From Callorhinus ursinus (Eukaryota; Chordata; Mammalia; Carnivora; Otariidae), in the NCBI RefSeq assembly GCF_003265705.1, contig NW_020313044.1, positions 5,457,465 to 5,521,464 on the forward strand: 64,000 bases of DNA. The letters run 5' to 3'. Under the pieces are notes generated by a model, which worked only from the letters and a program-made list of their open reading frames with translations, had not been told where the DNA came from and searched no databases. The position numbers and the translations under genes were made by a program. Shown in pieces: positions 1-10,641 of the stretch (positions are counted from its first letter, which is position 1; each line of letters begins with the position of its first letter).

Positions 1-112
1 TCTCCTGTTGAGTTCGTAGGTGTTCAGAATGGTTTGATCCCTATTCAGCTGAATTCCTGGGACCAGACGAAATCTAGGTCTCCTACTCCTCCACCATCTT
101 GCTCCGCCCCCC
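1..112 (-). mobile_element. L1 5' UTR start, minus strand, cut by the window edge
   Basis: The reverse complement begins with the L1 leader 'gggcggagcaagatgg' and runs on through 'cattctgaacacctacgaac'. It matches the first 110 bases of the full-length L1 at 51381. The L1 5' end is therefore at about 112 and its body extends left of the window. The YY1-type site reads aagatggtgg instead of aagatggcgg, a change expected to weaken it. The presence of a 5' UTR suggests a long or full-length copy. Confidence 0.85.
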
Positions 113-956
113 TTTAACCCTTTTTCATATATATGTTTATACATACACATAAACAAAATGACCACTTTCCATATATTGTAATACAAGTAGGATTTTCAAT
201 ATTTATTGTATTTTTCTGTTACGTATCAGTTTAGCCATGAGTTTTAACAATTGAAAATCCAACAAACAGTAGCTTAAATGGGGGAGGTATTTAGACATTG
301 AGCTGTAAGATAACAGTTCGGGGTAGATAGGGTAGCTCTGTGAAGCCTTGAGGGACCCAAATTCTTTCCATCTTTCTCTTACTCCATCCATAGGATGTAG
401 GCTTTGTCTTCCTTGTCACCTCATGATTGCAAGAGGGTTGCTGCCCTTCCTGGCCTCGTGTCTGTGGTTCAGGCAGGGAGAAGGGAGGAGGTGAGAAGAG
501 TAACGTGTGTATGCCAGAGGCACAGCATTTTCCCAGAAATCCCCAGTGTACATTGCCTTGTGTCTCATTGGCTAGACCTGAGTCACATTCCCACCCCAGG
601 GGATTGTTGTGTTTTCAGCTGGATAAACTTTGTTTCTACATAATCAAGGGTCTGTTTTTAAGGGGGAAAAAAAGAATAGACACTATAGATACCTAGCAGT
701 GTCTGTCACACCTTGTTTCTAAATACTGTTCCACAACAAGATGTTCTTGGGTGACTTAGAAACTAAAGTCATTGATGGCGTGAACAAAATTGTGTGTACT
801 CTCTCAGAAAAATGTATAAATACATAACACTTTACATATGATATCTGAGAGGTTTATGTAATCACTGAGACCCCCCTGTGGGCTGCTATCTGGGAGTCTT
901 TCCTTAGCATAAATTCATAGAAGGGCCATGCTTGGTAAATACATAGATTTGTTTTT

Positions 957-2781
957 TTTTTAATTTTTTATTGTTATGTTAATCACCATATATTACATAA
1001 TTTGTTTTGGTGTACTGTTCCATGATTCATTGTTCATAACACCCAGTGCTCCATGCAGAACGTGCCCTCCTCAATACCCATCACCAGGCTAACCCATCCC
1101 CCCACCCTCCTCCCCTCCAGAAACCTCAGTTTGTTTTTCAGAGTCCATCATCTCTCCTGGTTCGTCTCCCCCTCTGACTTACTCCCCTTCATTCTTCCTC
1201 TCCTGCTATCTTCTTCTTTTTCTTTTTTCTTAACATATGTTGCGTTATTTGTTTCAGAAGTACAGATCTGTGATTCAACAGTCTTACACAATTCACAGCG
1301 CTCACCGTAGCACATACCCTCCCCAATGTCTATCACCCAGCCACCCCATCCCTCCCACCCCCGACCACTCCAGCAACCCTCAGTTTGTTCCTGAGATTAA
1401 GAATTCCTCATATCAGTGAGGTCATATGATACATGTCTTTCTCTGATTGACTTATTTCACTCAGCATAACACCCTCCAGTTCCATCCACGTCGTTGCAAA
1501 TGGCAAGATCTCATTCCTTTTGATGGCTGCATAATATTCCATTGTGTATATATACCACATCTTCTTGATCCATTCATCTGTCCATGGACATCTTGGCTCT
1601 TTCCACAGTTTGGCTATTGTGGACATTGCTGCTATAAACATTGGGGTGCATGTACCCCTTCGGGTCCCTACATTTGTATCTTTGTGGTAAATACCCAGTA
1701 GTGCAATTGCTGGATCGAATGGTAGCTCTAATTTCAACTGTTTGAGGAACCTCCAGACTGTTTTCCAGAGTGGTTGCACCAGCTTGCATTCCCACCAACA
1801 GTGTAGGAGGGTTCCCCTTTCTCCACATCCCCGCCAACATCTGTCGTTCCCTGACTTGTTTATTTTAGCCATTCTGACGGATGTGAGGTGGTATCTCATT
1901 GAGGTTTTGATTTGGATTTCCCTGATGCCGAGCGATGTTGAGCACGTTTTCATGTGCCTGTTGGCCATTTGGATGTCTTCTTTGGAAAAATGTCTGTTCA
2001 TGTCTTCTGCCCATTTCTTGATTGGATTATTTGTTCTTTGGGTGTTGAGTTTGATAAGTTCTTTATAGATTTTGGATACTAGCCCTTTATCTGATATGTC
2101 ATTTGGAAATATTTTCTCCCATTCTGTCGGTTGTCTTTTGGTTTTGTGGACTGTTTCTTTTGCTGTGCAAAAGCTTTTTATCTTGATGAAATCCCAATAG
2201 TTCATTTTTGCCCTGGCTTCCTGTGCCTTTGGTGATGTTTCTAGGAAGAAGTTGCTGCGGCTGAGGTCGAAGAGGTTGCTACCTGTGTTCTCCTTTAGGA
2301 TTTGGATGGACTCCTGTCTCACGTTTAGGTCTTTCAACCATTTGGAGTCTATTTTTGTGTGTGGTGTAAGGAAATGGTCCAGTTTCATTCTTCTGCATGT
2401 GGCTGTCCAATTTTCCCAACACCATTTGTTGAAGAGACTGTCTTTTTTCCACTGGACATTCTTTCCTGCTTTGTCAAAGATAAGTTGACCATAGAGTTGA
2501 GGGTCCATTTCTGGGCTCTCGATTCTGTTCCATTGATCTATGTGTCTGTTTTTGTGCCAGTACCATACTGTCTTGATGATGACAGCTTTGTAATAGAGCT
2601 GGAAGTCTGGAATTGTGATGCCCGCCAGCTTTGCTTTTCTTTTTCAATATTCCTCTGGCTATTCGGGGTCTCTTCTGGTTCCATACAAATTTTAGGATTA
2701 TTTGTTCCATTTCTTTGAAAAAAGTGGATGGTATTTGGATGGGGATTGCATTGAATGTGTAGATTGCTCTAGGTAGCATTG
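957..2781 (-). mobile_element. 5'-truncated young L1, minus strand (1.8 kb)
   Basis: It runs, on the minus strand, from the C-terminal part of ORF2 through the G-rich 3' UTR to an A-rich tail read here as T's. A 16-bp target-site duplication, acatagatttgttttt, flanks it exactly (941-956 and 2782-2797). This is strong evidence for insertion by target-primed reverse transcription. The perfect duplication and the long open frame suggest a fairly recent, lineage-specific insertion. Confidence 0.95.
1408..2508 (-). pseudogene. L1 ORF2 C-terminal fragment (366 codons open)
   Basis: This is the largest open frame in the window and is transposon-derived. It starts [16 protein letters not shown] and ends [15 protein letters not shown], the normal C-terminus of carnivore L1 ORF2. 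It includes the Cys-rich region ([16 protein letters not shown]) and the [18 protein letters not shown] motif. Upstream, the ORF2 frame continues only in a different frame from about 2474 to 2781, so there is a frameshift. Neither the endonuclease nor the reverse transcriptase domain is present, so no autonomous activity is possible. Confidence 0.9.
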
Positions 2782-2929
2782 ACATAGATTTGTTTTTGAA
2801 GCTCACTGTCTGTGAAGACTGTGACAGGTTATATTTCCATAAGTCCTGTATGGTAGTGTCTATTTCCCTGAGCCCAGATTACAGAAAAATCTGTCATTTT
2901 TTCAAAAGGTAAAAAAATATCAGTTATAA

Positions 2930-3245
2930 TTTGAATTTATTTGTGTTTTGATGAATTCGAATATTCCTCACATTTATTGACGACCTGTCCTCCTTTTGCA
3001 AATAGTTTATCCTTTGTCCATTTGTTTTTCTATTGGTGTATATATCTTTCTTTTGATTGTAAGAACTCTATGTATTAGGGCTATGAGCTACCTTATGTAT
3101 TTTATTTTTGCTTGAGGCATCCACATTCTGAGATTAAATACCTCACGTTTGTTTTGGCCTCAAAATGGTGTAAGGTAGAGATCTACCTTGATTTTTGTTT
3201 CCCTCCAAATGATTCTTGTTATCTCAGCACCATTACTTCCTAACT
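2930..3245 (-). mobile_element. Old L1 (L1M-type) fragment
   Basis: The segment resembles the reverse complement of L1 ORF2 and its neighbourhood ('tttgtccatttgtttttctattgg', 'gtaaggtagagatctacctt'). It is heavily diverged and has no open frame. The family assignment is from general pattern only. Confidence 0.55.
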
Positions 3246-3913
3246 GCCCTGAAATGCTCTAACATGGTTTAAGAAGTGTAGCAGACTTTTAAGTACATGG
3301 AGAATATAAGAGTTAGCTGCTATGGAAGAAACCGCATGAGCTGCCGTGCTTTGCGAGATTCTGGTTTTTTTTCATGCCTGACACACTTCTGGGAGTGAGG
3401 ACACTTGGGCTCTGTGTCTTGCCCTGATGCTGACTACTGAAACTTTTTGGTGTGAGGCACAACTACAAGTGTGCTGTTTAATACTTAAGATGCTGGTAGA
3501 GAGATGGCAAGTTACTCTTCCCAGATTTGAGGGGTTCTCTAAGTCCTAAATTCATTTTTAATTTACACAGCCTCTTTAGGTGCTAGGGTTGGAACTTACT
3601 AAGTTAATGTAAACTGAGTCTAGGGTGTGCATTGACAGCACTTTAAACATCCTTGGTTCATAATGTCATTCATCAAATATTTATTGGATGCCAGCTATGC
3701 TCAAGGCCCTCTGGTGTCTTCAGGGATAAATCTGTCACCTTGCTATTATTTCACAGTGGAGGTGATGAATGTGAGGTATAAGCACAGTGCTTTAAAATAG
3801 AAGAGATGATTTTAGACAGAGGAAATTGAAGACAGCTTCATAGAGGAGGCACATGTGAGTAGGGCTTTCAAGGATATGCACAGGCAGAGATGGATAGAAG
3901 TGCTCTCTTGGCA

Positions 3914-4551
3914 TGTCCATCGACAGATGAATGGATAAAGAAGATGTGGTATATATACACAATGGAATATTATGCAGCCATCAAAAGGAATGAGATCTTG
4001 CCATTTGCAACGACGTGGATGGAACTGGAGGGTGTTATGCTGAGTGAAATAAGTCAATCAGAGAAAGACATGTATCATATGACCTCACTGATATGAGGAA
4101 TTCTTAATCTCAGGAAACAAACTGAGTGTTGCTGGATTGCTGGGGGGTGGGAGGGAGGGGGTGGCTGGGTGATAGACACTGAGTAGGGTATGTGCTATGG
4201 TGAGCACTGTTAATTGTGCAAGACTGTTGAATCACAGATCTGTACTTCTGAAACAAATAATGCAAGATATGTTAAGAAAAAAGAAAAAGAAGAAGATAGC
4301 AGGAGGGGAAGAATGAAGGGGAGTAAGTCAGAGGGGGAGACGAACCAGGAGAGATGATGGACTCTAAAAAACAAACTGAGGGTTCTAGAGGGGAGGGGGG
4401 TGGGGGGATGGTTTAGCCTGGTGATGGGTATTAAAGAGGGCACATTCTGCGTGGAACACGGGGTGTTATGCACAAACAATGAATCATGGAACACTACATC
4501 AAGAACTAATGATGTTTGGTGATTAACATAACAATAAAAAATAAAAAAAAA
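3914..4551 (+). mobile_element. 5'-truncated L1 3' end, plus strand
   Basis: The fragment has the last ORF2 codons ([20 protein letters not shown] to MTSLI at 3926-4096), the G-rich 3' UTR and an A-rich tail. An imperfect 18-bp direct repeat flanks it: agaagtgctctcttggca at 3896-3913 and agaaatgttgtcttggca at 4552-4569, with 3 mismatches. It is closely similar to the 3' part of the minus-strand copy at 957-1580, giving an inverted L1 pair 2.3 kb apart. Confidence 0.88.
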
Positions 4552-4766
4552 AGAAATGTTGTCTTGGCAAGAATGTGGAAATGAATGTTCTTAGGAAGAC
4601 ATGGGGCAAGTGTAGGAAATAGCCAGTTGTATTTAGCTGGGGCATGAAGGTTGGGAGGAGAAAGGGGAAAGTTAAGTTAGGAAATGTTGGGGTCAGCTTG
4701 TGAGAGGATGCACATAGAAATTAGGACATTATGCTGTCAGGGATGATATGACCATACAGGTTTTGG

Positions 4767-4788
4767 TTTTTTTGTTTTGTTTTGTTTT
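4767..4788 (-). repeat. A-rich tail of the 28S retrocopy
   Basis: On the minus strand the tract reads A-runs broken by C's (plus strand tttttttgttttgttttgtt followed by tt), directly after the rRNA 3' terminus and before the target-site duplication. Since 28S rRNA is not normally polyadenylated, the tail points to a polyadenylated decay intermediate or to tail addition during reverse transcription. Confidence 0.85.
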
Positions 4789-4927
4789 ACAAACCCTTGT
4801 GTCGAGGGCTGACTTTCATAGATCACAGCGAGGGAGCTGCTCTGCTACGTACGAAACCCTGACCCAGAAGCAGGTCGTCTACGAATGGTTTAGCACCAGG
4901 TTCCCCACGAATGTGCATTGCGAGGGG
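4789..4927 (-). pseudogene. Retrotransposed 3' end of 28S rRNA, minus strand
   Basis: The reverse complement ends exactly like mature 28S rRNA (…cagccctcgacacaagggtttgt). It also contains the conserved 3' segment with 'ctaaaccattcgtagacga' and 'cgtacgtagcagagcagctc'. An A-rich tail follows on the minus strand (T-rich plus-strand tract 4767-4788). The insert is flanked by a 19-bp target-site duplication, atgaccatacaggttttgg at 4748-4766 and its one-mismatch copy at 4928-4946. It is 5' truncated to about 140 nt and seems to have lost a few bases near its 5' end relative to the expected rRNA. This is a processed fragment mobilised by L1 machinery, not a functional rRNA gene. Confidence 0.93.
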
Positions 4928-5214
4928 ATGACCATACGGGTTTTGGAGCAGAAGTGATTGCAGAGCTCTGGCCCTCTGAAGGTTGTGTTGAACAAAGGGA
5001 GGCCAGAAAGTAAACCAGTTTGAAGACATTACAAGCAAGAGGTGCTAAGCTACTCAACAGGAGTCTTGGGACTGAATGGGGAGGAATGGATATGATCATC
5101 ATTTTGAAAGCAAAATACAGTTACTGTCACCTGGTTAGATGTGGGAGCAAAATGATAGGAATATAAGATTATGGGTCCAAGTTACTGCTGGAAGAGTCTT
5201 GGCATTAACCAAGA

Positions 5215-5400
5215 TAGTGATTATTAACTACTGTTTTGACTGAGCATTTACTGTGTGCCAGGCACTGTGCCAACTGCTTTACTGCTCTCATCTCATCCTT
5301 TAGTTTGGGTGGAATGATCCCCATTTTATAGCTGGGGGCACTGAGGCACAGAGAGGTGTCACAACTAGAAAGGACAGAGTTAGTATGTGAAATAGGTTTG
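5215..5400 (-). repeat. MIR SINE
   Basis: The segment contains the MIR core in reverse: 'gagcatttactgtgtgccag', 'gcactgtgcc', 'ccccattttatagctg' and 'ctgaggcacagagaggtgtc'. It is an ancient mammal-wide SINE, moderately diverged. Confidence 0.8.
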
Positions 5401-5774
5401 TGTACCCCCCCCATTAAATGGCCTTGGATCAACCAACAAAAACAAGTTCTAATTTAGCTGCTGGCTCACATTTTTAAGGTGTTCCCCCTTCCATTGTCTC
5501 AAAAACCCTTCTTGGTGGTGTTAAGAGGAATAGATGCTGGGTTTGCAGTTCAGGGAAATTCCCAGGTAGAGATGACCAGTAAGTAGTTAGAAATGGAGGT
5601 GTGCTACTAAGAAAGCCAGAGGGAGGTTGGGGTTGTATGTTTAGAGGTGGGGTTCCATCTGCATAAAAGCATTTGTTTGAAGCCATGGGAATGGATGAAA
5701 TTTCTAAGTGCTTGCATAGGAAGAGGAAGTGCAATAAGAGAGCCAGCAAAGGAACTTTGGGAGGTTTTAGAGTA

Positions 5775-6600
5775 AGTGGAATTCTCCAAGTATACTGCTG
5801 GTGGGAGTATCAGTTGGTAACTATGCAAAATGGAGTCAAGTCGAATATGTACGTATCCTGCAGTGGTCCTTGTGGTAACCACTCAGCTCTGCTGTTTTGC
5901 ACAAAGTAGCCATGGACAATATGTAAATGGTTCAGCATCACTGTTGTCAAAAAATCTTTACTTGAAAAGCACAGGGCAGACTGGATGTGCCCGCAGGCTG
6001 TAGTTGGCTGATTTTGCCCCAGGGAATACATACACATGTACAAACGGAGACCAGTGAAAAGGTTGTTCACTGTAGTGTGGTTTATAATAGTGAAAAAGTA
6101 GCAATAACCTGTATTGTTCATCTGTACAGAAATGGACAAACTGTGGCTGTTTCATTTTATGGAATGCTTTACAGTGGATAAAGTGAATAAACTTGATTTG
6201 CATGTGTCGATATGGGTAAATATCAAGAACATAAGAGAAAATGAAAAAGCAAGTTTTAAGATCACATGCATACATGGTATCATGCCATTTACATACATTT
6301 TAAAAGTATAAAAACAATATGCTGTTTATGGACATGTACACATGTAGTAGAAGTAGTAAAACATGTATAGGAATGGTACACACCATCTTGGGAGTAGGGG
6401 AAGAAAGAGACAGAGATGGGGCTGGGGACTATGATGTTCAGTTCCTTAGAGATCTCAGTTGGAAACAAATTTAGAAAGCTGCCAATATCTGTTAAATCTG
6501 CATGGCCAATCCCTGGGTTGGCATGGGGATTTTTTTTTTTGTACTTTTATGTATTCTCAAAATATTTCATATGTATGTGTTTGACTCTGTACACACATAC
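5775..6600 (+). mobile_element. Old L1 (L1M-type) 3' fragment
   Basis: Degraded ORF2 end and 3' UTR: 'tactgctggtgggagtatca', then 'gttcactgtagtgtggttta' and 'acatggtatcatgccattta'. It is full of stops and much older than the L1 copies at 957 and 3914. Confidence 0.6.
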
Positions 6601-8254
6601 ACACAGCTGATCCTTATTACTCACAGATTTCATATTTATGAAGTCATACTTGTGAACATTTATTTATATCCCCAAATCAGTACTTGGGGTGCTTTCTTAG
6701 TCTTGGAGATCTGCACAGTGCAGAGAAAAATTTGAGTTGTCTAACACACGTGTCCAGCTGAGGTTGGACAAGGTGATACCCTCTGCCGTCATGTTTTAGC
6801 CCTCAGATTCTAAGTAGGTGTCCTTTTTGCTGTGTTTAGTACCACTTATTTTGTGTTTTTGCGTGTTTTGTTGGTGATGTCTCTGTTTAAAATGGTCCCC
6901 AAGCATAGTGCTAAAGTGCTGGCTACTGTTCCTAAGCATGAGAAGGCTGTGGTATGTATTACAGAGAAAACACCTGTTAGATGAATTTCTGTCAGGCATC
7001 AGTTGTAGTGCTGTTGGTCAGGAGTCCCGTGTTAATGAACCAACAGTATATATTAGATAAGGTGTCTTTAAACAGAAGCACACACAGAACAAGGTTATGT
7101 GTTGATGACTTGATGAAAATGTTGGGAACCTAACCCTGTATTCCGCATAGGAGCAGAGGTTCTATATTCGCTAATTTATTGTTGACAGTGACTCTAAAGA
7201 ACATAACTAGAGTGAATAATGAATTGATTACATGTGTGTAAATATGTATGTGTATTGTACATTTATAATTATTTTATATTTATAAACACATTGCATTTAT
7301 GATTATTTATATTCCTATATAACATTTTTATATAAATACTTTTTTCCCAAGTTACAAAAAATAACTGCAGGGTAGAGGAACCTACAGAGCTGCCTGTGGA
7401 GCAGGCTCGGGTAGGGGTCAGGAGAGGTGAACATTTAAAGGACACAGGCTAATCACCTATATCAAGTGCTGCAGGAAAAGGCCCAGAAGTGGCCTTTGAT
7501 CTGTGTGTTTACCTGCGATGCTCTCAAATTCAGGTCAGAAGTAAGGCATGTCCTAATCTCTCCTGTCCTCCAGTCTGGGGAGGGGACCCAAGGGGGGCTT
7601 AGTTCTCCCAGTTGCCTTTGGCTTCTGGCTGTGCTGGTAACTGAGCTTGGTGGCTCTGTGTATGGCATGCTTTAGCTTTCTACAGAAGAAGCTAGGGAAG
7701 CTTGGGTTGGGCATATTGTGTTTGGAACAGCCTCTTCCTGGTCAGCTTTAAACCACATTGTTCAGTAAGCTGAGCTGATCTTTGGTCAGCAGCCTCTGAT
7801 CATGCCTCCTTTTCCTTCAAAGTCCTTAGTCCTTGTTCTAAATTTACAAGACCTCATTTTTAACCAGTTGTCAGCAAATCCCAGTTTAGCAGGTTGCTGA
7901 TAAGGTACAAGGTGCTATCCTCCCGTTGTAATATAAAACCCTTCAAGTGAGTAGAGTCTTGATTTGAACCCCTCAGGACCAAAAGGATTCGTTTTTGATG
8001 GTGGGATATTAGAGAAGTTAGGCAGTGGAGGAGTCTGGAATTTAAGCAATTTAAAAAATTTTTCAGGCTCCTCTTCCAATGAATTAGGAAATTAAGATCC
8101 AGAGAGAGCGAGAGTCTTGATCAGGATCACACAGGAAGTCAGTGGCTAGTCAGGACCACATACTTGTCAGCTTCCAGGGCTCCCTGCCTCTTGAGATTAT
8201 AGTCTGTAGGTAGCCATATAGTTAGCCATGTACCCTGAAAGTTAGGCTTGAGCA

Positions 8255-8300
8255 TATTATATATATGCTCATACACACATACATACATACACACATATGT
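8255..8300. repeat. AT/CA-rich microsatellite
   Basis: Alternating 'tatatatatg' is followed by repeated 'catacatacatacacaca'. It is a short, imperfect simple repeat. Confidence 0.75.
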
Positions 8301-8559
8301 CTTTACAAAGCTTATTTATTTCTCCCTTGTCCTGTGAGCTGGGTAGAGAGCAGATAACAGTTTTGTTAATATTGTGAGGACCCCCAAAGGTTATATATTA
8401 TGGATCAACTCCGTATGACAACTTTCTAGAGGGTGGGGAGAAGTGGAGTGAGGGTGGGTTAATGCTACTCCTTACTGAATTTGTATTTTAAACCAGTGAG
8501 TTTCAGATCTGGGCTGTGACTCAGAAGCACCTGTTGATTATGTTTACAAACCAAAGGAA

Positions 8560-8746
8560 CTAGGGAAATTAATTCAAGATGGGTCATAAACTTTAAAAAT
8601 AAAAGCTGTAACTATGAAGCTTCCAGAAGAAAACATAAAATCTTTGTTCTCTGGCATCAGCAGAGGTTTCTTAAGAGGATGCAGAAAGCAATAGGTCTAC
8701 AAAAAAAAAAAAGACTTTAAATTTGACTCTGAAAACTTGTGCTATC
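8560..8746 (+). mobile_element. Old L1 ORF2 fragment, left half of a split element
   Basis: The region shows degraded ORF2 similarity ('aactatgaagcttccagaag', 'aatctttgttctctggcatc'). The same element resumes at about 10043, after the younger L1 that was inserted into it. Together the halves define one old plus-strand L1 piece. Confidence 0.65.
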
Positions 8747-8764
8747 AAAAGATACCATTGAGGA

Positions 8765-10024
8765 CTTCTTCCTAGGAACATCGCCAAAGGCAAGGGAAGC
8801 AAGGGCAAAAATGAACTATTGGGACTTCATCAAGATAAAAAGCTTTTGCACAGCCAAGAAAACAGTCAACAAAACCAAAAGACAACCAACAGAATGGGAG
8901 AAGATATTTGCAAATGACATATCAGATAAACGGCTAGTATCCAAAATCTATAAAGAACTTACCAAACTCAATACCCAAAGAACAAATAATCCAATCAAGA
9001 AATGGGCAGAAGACATGAACAGACATTTTTTCCAAAGAAGACATCCAGATGGCCAACAGGCACATGAAAAAGTGCTCAACATCGCTCGGCATCAGGGAAA
9101 TCCAAACCAAAACCTCAGTGAGATACCACCTCACACCATTCAGAATAGCTAAAATTAACAAGTCAGGAAACAACAGATGTTGGCAAGGATGCGGAGAAAG
9201 GGGAACCCTCCTACACTGTTGGTGGGAATGCAAGCTGGTGCAACCACTCTGGAAGACAGTATGGAGGTTCCTCAAAAAGTTGAAAATAGAGCTATGGTAT
9301 GACCCAGCAATTGCACTACTGGGTATTTACCCCAAAGATACAAATGTAGTGATCTGAAGGGGCACGTGCACCCCAATGTTTATAGCAGCAGTGTCCATAA
9401 TAGCCAAACTATGGAAAGAGCCAAGATGTCCATCGATAGATGAATGGATAAAGAAGAAGTGGTATATATATACAATGGGATATTATGCAGCCATCAAACC
9501 CCCCCCCCGGAATCTTGCCATTTGCAATGACATGGTTGGAACTAAAGGTTATTATGCTAAGCGAAATAAGTCAACCAGAGAAAGACAATTATCATATGAT
9601 CTCACTGATATGAGGAATTCTTAATCTCAGGAAACAAACTGAGAGTTGCTGGAGGGGAGGAAGGTGGGGGGACAGGGTAGCTGGGTAATAGACATTGGGG
9701 AGGGTATGTGCTATGGTGAGCGCTGTGAATTGTGCAAGACTGATGAATCACAGACCTGTACCTCTGAAACAAATAATACATTATATGTTAAGAAAGAAAA
9801 AGAAGATAGTAGGAAGGGAAAACTGAAGGGGGAGAAGTCGGAGGGGGAGATGAACCATGAGAGACTATGGACTATGAGAAACAAACTCAGGGGAGGGGTT
9901 GGGGGGATGGGTTAGCCTGGTGATGGGTATTAAAGAGGGCATATATTGAATGGAGCACTGGGTGTTATATGCAAACAAAGAATCATGGAACACTACATCA
10001 AAAATAAATAAATAAATAGGAAAA
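8765..10024 (+). mobile_element. Young 5'-truncated L1 nested inside an older L1
   Basis: The insert starts in the C-terminal part of ORF2 ([20 protein letters not shown] at about 8781) and runs through the 3' UTR to an A-rich tail. It is bounded by a perfect 18-bp target-site duplication, aaaagataccattgagga (8747-8764 and 10025-10042). The ORF2 frame is broken several times, for example at about 9150 and 9355 and at a run of ten C's at 9499-9508. The duplicated target site lies in older L1 sequence, which gives the order of insertion. Confidence 0.94.
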
Positions 10025-10042
10025 AAAAGATACCATTGAGGA

Positions 10043-10435
10043 AGTCCATTGGCAAACCACAGAATGGGAGAAACTGTTTGCAAAACATACATCTGACATA
10101 TCCAGAATGTATAGAGAGCTCATAAAACTTAGTAACAAAAAGAAGAGCTGCACTAAAAGATGGGTGAAAGTCTTGGAGAGACATCTCACAAAAGAAGATT
10201 GAGAAAGTCCAGTAAGCTCATGAAAAAGTACTCAACATTATTAATCATCAGGGAAATGTAAATTAAAACCATGGTGAAATAGTATTACATACCCACCAGA
10301 AAGGCTAAAATTAAGACTGCTAGCACCATGTGTTTGTGAGTATGTGAGCAACCAGAGCACTCAGACATTATTTGTGGGAGTATAAAACAATGATTTTGGA
10401 AAAGAGGTTGGCAGCTTCTTGTTCAATAACAACCC
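10043..10435 (+). mobile_element. Old L1 ORF2 fragment, right half of a split element
   Basis: It continues the old L1 interrupted at 8747: 'agaatgggagaaactgtttg', 'catgaaaaagtactcaacat', 'atcatcagggaaatgtaaat'. All frames are broken. A Can-SINE follows immediately. Confidence 0.7.
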
Positions 10436-10447
10436 CTCCCACCCCCA

Positions 10448-10641
10448 CCCCCCACCAGTGGCATCTGGGTCCCTCATTTGGTTAAGCATCTGACTCTTGG
10501 TTTCTGCTCTGGTGGTGATCTCAGGTCATGAGATTGAGTCCTGAGTCAGGTTCCACATTCAGCATAGGGTCTGCTTGGGATTCTCTCTGCCCCTCCTGCT
10601 CATGCTCTTTCTCTAAAATACGTAAATAAATTAAAAAAAAA
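10448..10641 (+). mobile_element. Can-SINE, diverged
   Basis: tRNA-derived head 'tggttaagcatctgactctt', B-box-like region 'ggtcatgagattgagtcctg', CT-rich middle and 'aaataaattaaa' tail. It is diverged from the consensus, so it is an older copy. Confidence 0.8.

Larger units (their letters stand above)
3665..5100 (+). repeat. Ancient interspersed repeat (family unassigned), interrupted twice
   Basis: The stretches 3665-3895, 4570-4747 and about 4947-5100 look like one old element. It has recurring phrases such as 'ggataaa', 'gaggaggcacatgtgag' and 'gatatgaccatacagg' that resemble the copies at 33030, 36690 and 45790. It is split by the L1 fragment at 3914 and by the 28S rRNA retrocopy at 4789, so it is older than both. 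I cannot name the family with certainty. Confidence 0.4.

Noticed and set aside
1408..2508. 366-codon minus-strand ORF as a host gene
   Set aside because: Its sequence is the C-terminal part of L1 ORF2, it is flanked by L1 3' UTR and a target-site duplication, and there is no promoter or intron structure.
4789..4927. Functional 28S rRNA gene or rDNA repeat
   Set aside because: Only about 140 nt of the 3' end is present, with substitutions, an A-rich tail and a target-site duplication; no 18S, 5.8S or spacer sequence is nearby.
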